Shown in pieces: positions 1-8,217 of a stretch of DNA of 64,000 nt; the first letter of the stretch is position 1; each line of letters begins with the position of its first letter. Below the pieces are notes generated by a model that made no database searches, was not told the origin of the DNA, and was given only the letters and a program-made list of their open reading frames with translations. The position numbers and the translations under genes are program-made. The DNA comes from Bradyrhizobium sp. S69 (lineage in GTDB: Bacteria > Pseudomonadota > Alphaproteobacteria > Rhizobiales > Xanthobacteraceae), in assembly GCF_009766005.1 (NCBI RefSeq), contig NZ_LMUK01000038.1, positions 220,821-284,820 of the forward strand. The letters run 5' to 3'.

Positions 1-225
1 GCTATGAAGCAGGAAATCGCGTTCTTCGCGGAACAGCCGGAAGCGGTTGCGAACCTCCCAGGAAATCTGCATCGAACCGTCTGGCGCGCCCTGCGCTGCC
101 GCTGGCGCACCCTGTGCTGCCCCCGGCGCACCTTGTGCTACGGCCGGCGTTTGCGTGATGGCGGGTACGATCGCTGCGGTGAGCAGCGCGCAGAGGAATA
201 TCGAACGGAGGTGAATTCGCATCAT
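1..225 (-). CDS. Secreted protein, N-terminal fragment (runs off left edge)
   Basis: The frame is open from an ATG-ATG at 225 on the minus strand to the window edge, giving 75 residues. It starts with a basic MMRIHLRS followed by a hydrophobic stretch ending in an Ala-rich region (TPAVAQ), which looks like a Sec signal peptide with cleavage near residue 31. Three short AQGAP-type repeats follow, then a conserved-looking stretch WEVRNRFRLFREERDF at the truncated end. I think similar N-termini occur in large uncharacterised secreted proteins of Bradyrhizobium, but I cannot name a function. No strong Shine-Dalgarno is visible. The rest of the gene lies outside the window. Confidence 0.6.
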   Translation of the reverse strand, partial: MMRIHLRSIFLCALLTAAIVPAITQTPAVAQGAPGAAQGAPAAAQGAPDGSMQISWEVRNRFRLFREERDFLLHS

Positions 226-302
226 GGCGCGTTTGACGTCATTGGTGGGGCGGAAATATGAGCGATCGATGTTTTGCTGCTGGACGCCAGACCCAGCCGG
301 CA

Positions 303-917
303 TCAATCGAAGCTGGCATCGGAGGGCAATCCTGCGGTTCTGAAACAGACCCGCTGCAGCCGCTTGACCAGGCGGCTGCGAACGATCCGCTTTTCCTTCA
401 AATAGGCGTCGTCGATGATGCCGTGCATGCCGCTGAACAGGAACACGGCGGTAAAGTGCGCGTCGTCGATCGACCATGCCCCCGCATCGGCGCCGGCACC
501 CAGCAGCGAGGTCAGATGGTCGATGACGAGATTGTCGACCAGGCCTTCGCGCGTCGGCGCGCGGGCTTCATGGAACAGCATGTCGTGAAGTGTGATGGAA
601 TCGAGATAGAATGTCACGCTGGCTTCGGCCCAAGCCGCAAGCCTTCCCGCCCAGTCCTGTTCGGACGTCGCCGCCAGCGCGGTCTCGATGCACGCGAGGT
701 GCTTTTCCGCGAAGCGTTCGCCCAACGCTGCGAGCAGCGCCTGCTTGGATTCGAAGTGCAGATAGACCGTTCCCTTGGCGACATCGGCGCCCGCGGCGAC
801 CTGGTCGATGGTGGTCGATCCGACGCCCTGTTCGAGAAACAGGCGCTCGGCGGCGTCGATGATTTCTTCGCGCCGAACCTCGGGCGGCTTGGTGCGCGGG
901 CGGAGCTTTTGCGTCAT
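303..917 (-). CDS. TetR/AcrR family transcriptional regulator
   Basis: This 204-residue protein has a TetR-type helix-turn-helix at about residues 17-63 (EEIIDAAERLF, then TTIDQVAAGADVAKGTVYLHF) and a longer, variable ligand-binding C-terminal half. TetR repressors of this size usually control a neighbouring transporter. The gene lies 13 bp downstream of a frameshifted MFS exporter on the same strand. A perfect 19-bp palindrome just upstream of the exporter (2194-2212) is a likely operator, so the pair is probably autoregulated. The inducer is unknown. Confidence 0.9.
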   Translation of the reverse strand: MTQKLRPRTKPPEVRREEIIDAAERLFLEQGVGSTTIDQVAAGADVAKGTVYLHFESKQALLAALGERFAEKHLACIETALAATSEQDWAGRLAAWAEASVTFYLDSITLHDMLFHEARAPTREGLVDNLVIDHLTSLLGAGADAGAWSIDDAHFTAVFLFSGMHGIIDDAYLKEKRIVRSRLVKRLQRVCFRTAGLPSDASFD

Positions 918-930
918 CGGATCTTGCGCC

Positions 931-2183
931 TCATTCCAGCCGCTCCACGTTGCGCAGCGCTGGAAACAGCTTCATCCATAACAGCGCCACGGCGACCGTT
1001 CCAACGCCGCCCAGCACGGCGGCCGGCATCGCGCCGAGCAACGCCGCGGTGAGGCCGCTCTCGAACTGGCCGAGCTGATTGGAGGCATTGATGAACAGGA
1101 AATTGACCGCGCCGACCCGGCCGCGCATCGCATCCGGCGTTGCCAGTTGCACCAGCGAGGTCCGGATTACCACGCTCACCATATCGGCGGCGCCCATCAC
1201 CGCCAGCGCCAGCAGCGAGAGCCAGATCAGATGCGAGAGCGCGAACACCACGGTGGCGAGACCGAAGACGATCACCGCCTGAAACATCCGCATGCCGACC
1301 CGGCGTTTGATCGCATGGCGGGCCAGCGCGGCCGTCATCAGCTGGGCGCCGGCCGCGGGCGCCGCGCGCAGCACGCCGAGCCCCCATGGCCCGGTTTGCA
1401 GAATGTCGTGCGCATAAATCGGCAGCAGCGCGGTGGCGCCGCCGAGCAGCACCGCGAACAGATCCAGCGAGATCGTTCCCAGGATTGCGGGGTTGTCGCG
1501 CACGAATCTGACGCCGGCGAATAGATCGTCGAAGGTCGGCGGCTCTTTCGGCAGCACGTCGCCTTGCAGGCGGATCAGGCCAGTGAGGATTCCCGCCAGC
1601 AGCGAGAATGTCGCCATCAGCACATAGGCCCACCCGGCGCGATCGCATAAGCGAGGCCGCCGGTCGCCGGGCCCGAGATCGCCGCGGCCTGAAAGGCACC
1701 GGAGGAAATCGCGGTGGCGCGTTGCAGGGATCCTGGCGGCACGATGCCGGGCAGCAGTGCCGCTCCGGCCGGCCCTTCAAACGCCGCGGTGATGCCGAGC
1801 AGCGTCAGGCTTGCGAAAATCTCCGGCGCGGTCAGCCATCCGGCGAAGGTGCCCCAGGCCAGCACAGCCGTGATCAGCGCCTCGGCGATTTGGCAGATCT
1901 GCGCGACCCGCCTGCGGTCGTAGCGATCGGCGGCATGGCCCGCGGCGAACACCAAGAGCGCCGAGGGGATGAACTGCACCAGCCCGACCATGCCGAGCTG
2001 GAAGGCGCTGCCGGTCAACTGATAGATTTGCCAGCCGACCGCGACGGTGGCGATCTGGTAGGAATATTCCGAAAGGCTGCGCGCCGCGAGATAGAACAGG
2101 AACGAGCGTTGGCCGAACAGGTTTTCGGGCCCGGCAGACGACGCAGCAGCAGGCGCCGGATCAGGGGATGAAGGGGCAGGCAT
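931..2183 (-). pseudogene. MFS exporter (EntS-like, MFS_3), interrupted by a frameshift
   Basis: The N-terminal half starts with ATG at 2183 (MPAPSSPDPAP) and reads through helices 1-6, including the motif-A-like GHAADRYDRRRV. It then stops at about 1617, ending APGGPMC. The C-terminal half continues in another frame from about 1623 (YVLMATFSLLAG) to a stop at 931 and supplies the remaining helices. Joined, the two halves make a roughly 415-residue MFS protein similar in layout to EntS-type exporters. The shift lies within about 1620-1640, in a G/C-rich run. It may be a true inactivating indel or a sequencing error. The gene heads an operon with the TetR gene and has a palindromic operator 11 bp upstream of its start. 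Confidence 0.8.
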
Positions 2184-2193
2184 GCGATAAAAT

Positions 2194-2212
2194 GACTGAC
2201 CGTCGGTCAGTC
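2194..2212. promoter_or_regulatory. Probable TetR operator, 19-bp perfect palindrome
   Basis: GACTGACCGTCGGTCAGTC is a perfect inverted repeat around its central base. It lies 11 bp upstream of the MFS start codon, where it would overlap the promoter or leader. GACTGACC/GGTCAGTC half-sites are typical of TetR/AcrR-family operators. The TetR gene in the same operon is the obvious ligand. Confidence 0.75.
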
Positions 2213-2265
2213 GTCAAGCCGTTTGCCAAGCTCTGTCGCCGCGGCAGGCTCCAGCTTTCTCGGCG

Positions 2266-3333
2266 TCAGGCTTGCTGCTTGAAGCGCTTTACCGGCTGCG
2301 GCAGGGGGGTAACGTTGGGCGGCGGCCCATTCTCGACCAGTCTGCGGCGTTTCTGCCAGGGCAGCGCGACATTGAGCCAGAACTCGCGGGCGCCCATGAT
2401 GGAGATCGCTATTCCGAACGGAATCACGAAATACAGCACCCGGAATACCAGCAGCGTGGCCAGCAATTGCTCGCGGCCGAATTCCGGCAGCGCCACCAGC
2501 ATCGCGGCGTCGAACACCCCGAGGCTGCCCGGCGCATGACTGGCGAAGCCGAGCAGGGTCGCCAGGATGAATACGACGGCCAGCGAGACGAAATCGATGT
2601 GCGGCTCTGCCGGCATCAACAGATACATCGCCAGCGAGCAGAATCCGAGATCGACCACGCCGATCAGCATTTGCAGCAGCGTCAGCCGGGCCGAGGGCAG
2701 CACGACCTTCCAGCCGTTCTGTCCGAGTTCGCGACGGTCCTTGCCCATTCCAAGCCAGACGAAATAAGCCGTGATCCCGGCCAAGCAGCCAAGCGCCATC
2801 AGCCGGTTGATGGTTGGCGGCAGCAGATCCATGGCGCCGGCGGCCGAGGGATGCCACACGAGGCCGAAGCCGAGCACCAGGAGATTGCCGAGCCAGAAGG
2901 TCAATCCGGAGAGAAAGCAGATCTTGGCGACATCGATGGCGTTGAGCCCGTAGTCCGAATAGATCCGGAAACGGATCGCGCCGCCGGTGAACACGGTGGC
3001 GCCGATGTTGTGGCCGATCGTATAACTGGTGAAGCTCGACATTGCCGCGATGCGGTACGGCACGTGTTTCTTGCCGATGGTCCGCAGCGCGAAGAAATCA
3101 TAGAATGTCAGCGTGCAAAACGCCCCGATCACGCACAACGCAGCCAGCGCGATGTGGTGCGGGGATATGTCCGTCAGCGCCGTCAGAATCACGCCGGTAT
3201 CGACACCCTTGAGGGTGCGGACCAGTGTCGTGATCGCAAGGGCAATGATCAGCAGGCTCGCGGCGATACCGAGCCGCTTCCAGCCAATCCGTTCCTTGAA
3301 GCCACGCCCCAGCGTGGTCAGCAGTCGATGCAT
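2266..3333 (-). CDS. UPF0104 / lysylphosphatidylglycerol synthase TM-region family protein
   Basis: This 355-residue integral membrane protein has about eight hydrophobic segments and matches the transmembrane (flippase-like) part of the MprF family. Recognisable blocks are SYTIGHNIGATVFTGGAIRF near residues 105-124 and HAPGSLGVFDAAML near residues 265-278, both typical of UPF0104. The soluble aminoacyl-transfer domain of MprF is absent, so it is not itself a lysyl-PG synthase. The C-terminus is a short basic, Pro-rich tail. It probably moves a lipid or lipid-linked substrate across the inner membrane; the substrate is unknown. The start is the Met at 3333 (MHRLLTTLGRGF). Confidence 0.85.
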   Translation of the reverse strand: MHRLLTTLGRGFKERIGWKRLGIAASLLIIALAITTLVRTLKGVDTGVILTALTDISPHHIALAALCVIGAFCTLTFYDFFALRTIGKKHVPYRIAAMSSFTSYTIGHNIGATVFTGGAIRFRIYSDYGLNAIDVAKICFLSGLTFWLGNLLVLGFGLVWHPSAAGAMDLLPPTINRLMALGCLAGITAYFVWLGMGKDRRELGQNGWKVVLPSARLTLLQMLIGVVDLGFCSLAMYLLMPAEPHIDFVSLAVVFILATLLGFASHAPGSLGVFDAAMLVALPEFGREQLLATLLVFRVLYFVIPFGIAISIMGAREFWLNVALPWQKRRRLVENGPPPNVTPLPQPVKRFKQQA

Positions 3334-3734
3334 TCATCCTCCCGGCGGGGCGGCGACAAGTCTTTGCTCGAAGCCATTGATGCCAAAGGGCGGCCAATCG
3401 CTCCATCGGCAAAGATACATAGGGCAAAAAGCTTTCGATGTGCAGTCCTTGACAACGCCAGCTTCAGCCCCCGGAAGACGCCGCTGTCACACGCCATACA
3501 TATGTCATGGTGCACCGGATTCGAGTCTTGAAATCCAGCGCGCGACACCCACCGCCTTGCGTCCTGTCGCGTGGGATCACTGCTCGCATTCCTTGTTCCA
3601 TCGTTACGTTTCGCCTTCGGCAGTAACATCGCGGCGGCCGGCCGGTTAGCGTCGTACCAGCCATCGAACATATCGGCACCGCGAGGACGAAAGCGCTCGG
3701 CGCCGTTGTGTTCCATCAACAAGGAATCGGCGCA
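3334..3734. other. Non-coding gap upstream of the DUF892 gene
   Basis: I see no convincing gene in these 400 bp. It must hold the promoters of the divergent UPF0104 and DUF892 genes. I could not assign a -35/-10 or operator with confidence. Confidence 0.5.
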
Positions 3735-4241
3735 ATGGGACTTTTTACCAAGGACATTAAGACGATGGACGATCTGTTCGTGCATCAGCTGCAGGATATC
3801 TACTATGCCGAAAAGCAGCTCGTGAAGGCGCTGCCGAAAATGGCCGATAAGGCCTCCGATAAGCAGCTAAAACAGGGTTTCCTGACCCATCTCGAGGAAA
3901 CCAAAATCCATGTTCAACGCCTTGAGCAAGTGTTCAAGATGCATGGCGCCGAAGTGAAGGCAGTGAATTGTCCGGCGATCGACGGCATCATCACGGAAGC
4001 GGACGAGGTCGCCGGTGAGGTCGAGGACAAGAAGGTGCTCGACGCCGCGTTGATCAACGCGGCACAGGCCGCCGAGCACTATGAGATCGTGCGCTACGGC
4101 AGTCTGATCGCCTGGGCAAGGCAGCTCGGCCGCAACGATTGCGCCAGCGTGCTGCAGAAGACGCTCGATGAAGAAAAGGCGACCGATCAGAAACTGACCT
4201 CGCTGGCGGAAGGCAAGATCAATCTGCGCGCCGCGAGTTAG
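3735..4241 (+). CDS. YciE/YciF-type ferritin-like protein (DUF892)
   Basis: This 168-residue, largely alpha-helical protein has the hallmark N-terminus MGLFTKDIKTMDDLFVHQLQ, then IYYAEKQLVKALPKMA, which is diagnostic of the DUF892 family. Carboxylate/His residues (E in YYAEKQ, HLEETKIH, AEHYEI) form a ferritin-like di-iron or related site in this family. These proteins are linked to general stress. The start at 3735 has an AAGGA-like ribosome site about 8 nt upstream and fits the family's N-terminus; an in-frame upstream ATG at 3708 would add an atypical leader. A strong terminator follows. Confidence 0.9.
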   Translation: MGLFTKDIKTMDDLFVHQLQDIYYAEKQLVKALPKMADKASDKQLKQGFLTHLEETKIHVQRLEQVFKMHGAEVKAVNCPAIDGIITEADEVAGEVEDKKVLDAALINAAQAAEHYEIVRYGSLIAWARQLGRNDCASVLQKTLDEEKATDQKLTSLAEGKINLRAAS

Positions 4242-4276
4242 TCCGAAAACAGGCCGCAAAGCACGCCGAATGAGGC

Positions 4277-4311
4277 AAAACGCCGCGCCGGGATCGTCCG
4301 CGCGGCGTTTT
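4277..4311 (+). terminator. Rho-independent terminator after the DUF892 gene
   Basis: AAAACGCCGCG pairs perfectly with CGCGGCGTTTT across a 13-nt loop and is flanked by A and T runs. It could terminate in both directions but sits 36 bp after the DUF892 stop. Confidence 0.8.
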
Positions 4312-4453
4312 CCGTCTTGCGGTATCGGGCCCACGGATCGCCAAACCGCTGAATCGGATCCACGGTGACGGAGATAGTTCGATCTCCTTCGAAGTGTCTG
4401 TCCTGAACAGGGGCATTTGTCAGACGTTGGTACCTCGAATTTGGAGGTAACCC

Positions 4454-5884
4454 ATGCCAAGCACATCGCTCAGGTTCTCGTCTTCTTCGGCCGCCGAAAC
4501 CAGCTCGCGCGTCGCGCCGGAATCGCCGCCGTCGAAGCTCTCGACGAGGCTGACCCTGGCGGCCATGAGCCTCGGTTACGCGGTGGTCCAGCTCGACGTT
4601 ACCATCGTCAACACCGCGCTCAACAGCATCGGCGGCTCGCTCGGCGGCGGCGTGTCGCAGCTGCAATGGGTGGTCAGCGCCTACACGATTGCGTTTGCCG
4701 CATTCATTCTGACGGCCGGCGCGCTCGGCGATCGGATCGGCGCCAAGCGAATATTCATCGCCGGCTTTGCGATCTTCACCGCCGCGTCGGTGGCCTGCGC
4801 GTTGTTGCCCAACGCCACCATCCTGATCGCGGCAAGGGCGGTCCAGGGATTGGGCGCGGCGATACTCGTTCCCAACTCGCTGGCGTTGCTCAGCCACGCT
4901 TATCCCGATGACAAAGCGCGTGGTCGCGCGGTGGGCATCTGGGCCGCCGGCGCCAGCCTTGCGCTCACGGCGGGGCCGTTGGTCGGCGGCGGCCTGATCG
5001 CGCTGGTCGGCTGGCGATCGATCTTCCTGGTCAATTTGCCGATCGGCATCGCCGGTCTGTGGTTAAGCTCGCGCTATGCGAGCGAAACCACGCGCTCGCC
5101 GCAGCGTGAGATCGACCTGCCGGGCCAACTCGCAGCGATCGCAGCTCTTGGCTGTCTGGCCGGGGCGATCATCGAAGGCGGCGCGCTCGGCTGGAGCAAC
5201 GCGATCGTGATCGGCGGTTTTGCGGCCGCGGCGGTTCTGGCGGTGCTGTTCGTCTGGCAGGAACGTCGCGCGCCGCAGCCGATGCTGCCGCTGTCGCTGT
5301 TCCGGCACCGGATATTCGCGCTGACGGCGCTGACAGGCCTTCTCGTCAACGTCGCCTTCTACGGATTGATCTTCGTGTTCAGCCTGTATTTCCAGCAGGT
5401 CAATGGCTGGTCGGCATTCGCGACCGGGCTTGCCTTCGTTCCGATGATGGCCGCGGTGCTGCCGGTCAACCTCGTCGCCTCGCGTGTGGCGGAACGCCTA
5501 GGTGCGCCCGCGACGATCGCGATCGGCGCGGCCTTGTCGGCGTTTGGATGCCTCGCGCTGCTCGGAATTGGGCAGGGCACGAGCTATTGGGCGATCTGCG
5601 CGCAGCTTATCGTCATTGGCGGCGGCCTCGGCCTGCTGGTGCCGCCGCTGACGTCGACCCTGCTCGGCAGCGTCGAGAAACAGCGCTCCGGAATTGCTGC
5701 CGGCGTGCTCAACGCGACCCGGCAGACCGGCAGCGTGCTGGGCGTGGCCCTGTTCGGCTCGCTGGCCGGCCAGGCCGACGCGATGGTTTCGGGCGCGCAT
5801 GCGTCGCTGCTGATTTCCGCAGGCCTGCTGCTGGTGGGCGGTGCGGCGATCTGGTGGGGCGCGCCTCGTCGGCCGTCGCAATGA
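4454..5884 (+). CDS. MFS drug/metabolite exporter, DHA2-like (14-TM) family
   Basis: This 476-residue protein has a roughly 30-residue Ser-rich cytoplasmic leader and then hydrophobic helices throughout. Family marks are LDVTIVNTALNSIG in TM1, GALGDRIGAKRIF (motif A, about residues 94-106), ARAVQGLGAAILVPNSLALL (motif B) and AGPLVGGGLIALVGWRSIFLVNLPIG (motif C), all typical of EmrB/QacA-type DHA2 exporters. A GGAGG ribosome site precedes the start at 4454. It sits alone between a terminator and a convergent gene. The substrate cannot be predicted. Confidence 0.92.
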   Translation: MPSTSLRFSSSSAAETSSRVAPESPPSKLSTRLTLAAMSLGYAVVQLDVTIVNTALNSIGGSLGGGVSQLQWVVSAYTIAFAAFILTAGALGDRIGAKRIFIAGFAIFTAASVACALLPNATILIAARAVQGLGAAILVPNSLALLSHAYPDDKARGRAVGIWAAGASLALTAGPLVGGGLIALVGWRSIFLVNLPIGIAGLWLSSRYASETTRSPQREIDLPGQLAAIAALGCLAGAIIEGGALGWSNAIVIGGFAAAAVLAVLFVWQERRAPQPMLPLSLFRHRIFALTALTGLLVNVAFYGLIFVFSLYFQQVNGWSAFATGLAFVPMMAAVLPVNLVASRVAERLGAPATIAIGAALSAFGCLALLGIGQGTSYWAICAQLIVIGGGLGLLVPPLTSTLLGSVEKQRSGIAAGVLNATRQTGSVLGVALFGSLAGQADAMVSGAHASLLISAGLLLVGGAAIWWGAPRRPSQ

Positions 5885-5892
5885 CGAGACCG

Positions 5893-6327
5893 CTAGGCCT
5901 TGCGCAGCGCAAACAGCGCGCCGCAAAACGCCATCGTCGCGCCGAGGCACAGCGCGGCGAGGCCCGCGAGCACGCCCGATGTCGTCGGGATCGGGCTCGG
6001 CGCGGAGGCGGCCTGACCGGCGCCGGCCAGCAGCAATACGCCGACCGCGATCAGGAACTGGCGCATCCGCTGCGGAATTTGTCCGGATGCTGCGCTTTGC
6101 ATCAGCGTTCCCGTGAAATAGCCGCCGCAGAAGCCGACGGTTGCGATCAGCCACCACGCGATCGCCGCACCCGCCGGGATGAATTCATCGCTGCCGGATC
6201 GCCAGAGGCCACCTAGATCCAGTCCGAAGCGGGCGCCCAGCATGTGCACGGCCAGCGCCAGCAGCACGCCCGAAATCATCGCGCCGGCGAGGATCAGGCG
6301 GCGCGGAAAATAGATCGTTTCGGCCAT
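5893..6327 (-). CDS. Small inner-membrane protein, unknown function
   Basis: About 144 residues from the ATG at 6327 (MAETIYFPRR). It has four hydrophobic segments, near residues 9-28, 54-72, 85-105 and 112-135. I do not recognise a named domain. An upstream ATG at 6363 would add 12 residues with no hydrophobic or conserved character, so I prefer 6327. The gene is convergent with the MFS exporter (8 bp apart) and divergent from the DUF1772 gene. Confidence 0.65.
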   Translation of the reverse strand: MAETIYFPRRLILAGAMISGVLLALAVHMLGARFGLDLGGLWRSGSDEFIPAGAAIAWWLIATVGFCGGYFTGTLMQSAASGQIPQRMRQFLIAVGVLLLAGAGQAASAPSPIPTTSGVLAGLAALCLGATMAFCGALFALRKA

Positions 6328-6423
6328 ACTCTGCTTGTAAGATAAAGCCGGCCGGCCGCGCAAGCCGACGCGGCGCGTTTCAAGATTCTTTTGGCAACCA
6401 CTTTTATCTGAGGTCTAGACCCC

Positions 6424-6858
6424 ATGACCATCGGGCTTTTGGCGCTGACGGTGGCGGCCCTGTTCACGGGAGCTGCGATCTACGTCAACGTCGCCGAACA
6501 GCCGGCGCGGCTGATGCTGGATGATCGCGCGCTGCTGACCGAGTGGAAACCATCCTACAAGCGCGGCGCCGCGATGCAGGCATCGCTCGCGCTAGTCGGT
6601 TTTGTGCTCGGGATGGTCGCCTGGTGGCAGCAGTCTCATCCGGGCTTTCTGGTTGGCGCTATCGCGATCATCGCGCCGTGGCCGTGGACGCTGCTCGTCA
6701 TCAAGCCGGTCAATGATGCGCTGCTCGCGACCGCGCCGGAACAGGCCGGGCCGCCATCGCGGGCGCTGATCGAAAGATGGGGCGGGCTGCATGCGGCGCG
6801 CACCGCCTTGGGAGCGCTCGCGTCATTGGCGTTTCTTTGGGCCTGTCTGTCGCGATAG
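6424..6858 (+). CDS. DUF1772 (anthrone-oxygenase-like) membrane protein
   Basis: This 144-residue, four-helix membrane protein has the DUF1772 layout: GAAIYVNVAEQPARL after TM1, WKPSYKRGAAMQ, then WPWTLLVIKPVNDAL and RWGGLHAARTALG. The family includes fungal anthrone oxygenase homologues, but bacterial members are uncharacterised. The next gene follows after 15 bp and is probably co-transcribed. Confidence 0.85.
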   Translation: MTIGLLALTVAALFTGAAIYVNVAEQPARLMLDDRALLTEWKPSYKRGAAMQASLALVGFVLGMVAWWQQSHPGFLVGAIAIIAPWPWTLLVIKPVNDALLATAPEQAGPPSRALIERWGGLHAARTALGALASLAFLWACLSR

Positions 6859-6873
6859 TCTGGACATTCCCGC

Positions 6874-7470
6874 ATGAAGAACGATCCAGCAGACGAGGCC
6901 ACCACCCGCTACGCCTACAAGGCATCGCTGGTCGGTGCGGCGCATCAGTTCGAACTGACGAGCGAGGGCCTTAGCTGGCGTATCGGCGGCAAGTCCGGCC
7001 TGTGGCCTTACGCCGCGATATCAGGGATTCGGTTGTCGTACCGTCCGGTGTCGATGCAATCGCGCCGCTTCCGCGCCGACCTCGATGGCGCGGGCCTTCA
7101 GCACAGCCTTGGGCGCATCGTGCTGTTGTCGACAAGCTGGCAGACCTCGGTGCTGATGGCGCCACAGGACCGCGACTATCGCGCCTTCGTCGTCGCGCTG
7201 CACCGGCGGATGGCAGAGGCCGGCAGCAACGCCGTGCTGACAGGCGGTCTCAAGCCGCGGGTTTATCTCGCGGCGCTGGTGCTGCTGGCGTTGGTCGCAG
7301 TGGCGATGGCGGGATTGCTGGTCCGCGCCGTCGTGACCGGTGAGTTGGCTGGCATCCTGTTTCTGCTCGGCTTTGCCGCGCTGTTCGGCTGGCAGGTCGG
7401 CGGCTTTGTCAGGCGCAACCGGCCGCAGACCTACACGTTCGATCATCTCCCCGAGGCGCTGCTGCCGTAA
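6874..7470 (+). CDS. Hypothetical protein with two C-terminal TM segments
   Basis: This 198-residue protein has a soluble N-terminal half (about 1-125), which looks like a beta-rich PH-like module (FELTSEGLSWRIGGKSGLWPY). Two hydrophobic helices follow, near residues 130-155 and 160-178, with a short cytoplasmic tail. I do not recognise a characterised family. It is 15 bp downstream of the DUF1772 gene. Confidence 0.7.
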   Translation: MKNDPADEATTRYAYKASLVGAAHQFELTSEGLSWRIGGKSGLWPYAAISGIRLSYRPVSMQSRRFRADLDGAGLQHSLGRIVLLSTSWQTSVLMAPQDRDYRAFVVALHRRMAEAGSNAVLTGGLKPRVYLAALVLLALVAVAMAGLLVRAVVTGELAGILFLLGFAALFGWQVGGFVRRNRPQTYTFDHLPEALLP

Positions 7471-7575
7471 GCAAGCTGCGCAATACCGCCTCGCAATCAA
7501 GCGCAATGAAAATTGACTTTGCGATTGTATCGACGCGATGCATCGTTCTCGTCGCTGTGAATAATAGGGCGGGCT

Positions 7576-8160
7576 GTGAAAGATCCGACAAGGCTGCCGT
7601 CCGAGGCGGAAATTGCCGAGATCAATGCGAGGCATCTGATCCGCACGCCGATCAAGCCTGCCGATCTGTTGTTTGTGTTCGGGACCCGCGAGGATGTCGC
7701 GCGTCGTGTCGATGAGGCCTTTCGGCTGTGGCGCGAAGGCTTGTTTCGCTGGTCGATCGTCAGCGGCGGCGTGACGCCGGGATCCAGCCTTTCGGAGTGC
7801 GCCATACTGCGCGACGCGATGATCGCGCGGGGCATCCCGGCCGAAAGGATTCTCAGCGAAGATCGCGCGATGAATACCGGCGAGAATGTGATTTTCTCGC
7901 TGCCCGTGATCGACGTCGCGCTGGGACTAAGGAACGTCCGTAGCGTGATCTGTCTCGGCAACACCTGGACCGCGCGCCGCTATGCGATGACATTGCAGCG
8001 GCACTGGCCGGAGGTGGAGAAGATGCTGGTCACCGTCGACAGCTTTGCTGCGCCGCGGGCGCTCTGGCACACCGATCCCGAATTCTCTCGTCGCGTGCTC
8101 AGCGAATGGGACAAGATCGAGCCCTACCTGGCGAAAGGCTTTATCGCGGCATGGCCGTGA
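7576..8160 (+). CDS. YdcF/SanA-like protein (DUF218)
   Basis: This 194-residue DUF218 protein starts with GTG at 7576. The family fold is Rossmann-like, with LLFVFGTRED (strand 1), WSIVSGGVTPGSSLSECAILRDAMIARGIP and ERILSEDRAMNTGENVIFS, which match the conserved SGG, E..M...L...G and E..A.NT.EN positions. It lacks an obvious signal peptide, so it is a cytoplasmic YdcF-like member rather than an envelope SanA. The physiological substrate is unknown. Confidence 0.85.
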   Translation: MKDPTRLPSEAEIAEINARHLIRTPIKPADLLFVFGTREDVARRVDEAFRLWREGLFRWSIVSGGVTPGSSLSECAILRDAMIARGIPAERILSEDRAMNTGENVIFSLPVIDVALGLRNVRSVICLGNTWTARRYAMTLQRHWPEVEKMLVTVDSFAAPRALWHTDPEFSRRVLSEWDKIEPYLAKGFIAAWP

Positions 8161-8217
8161 TGTGGGATGCGCCGCAAAGGACGACAGAAGAGGCGAGGGC
8201 GGCCGGACCCGATCGAT

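Noticed and set aside
258..1052. 264-codon plus-strand open frame
   Set aside because: Overlaps TetR and the exporter on the other strand, both of which have recognisable motifs.
2272..3531. Long plus-strand open frame (419 codons) opposite the UPF0104 gene
   Set aside because: Composition is Arg/Gln/His-rich as expected for an antisense shadow in GC-rich DNA; the minus-strand gene has clear family motifs.
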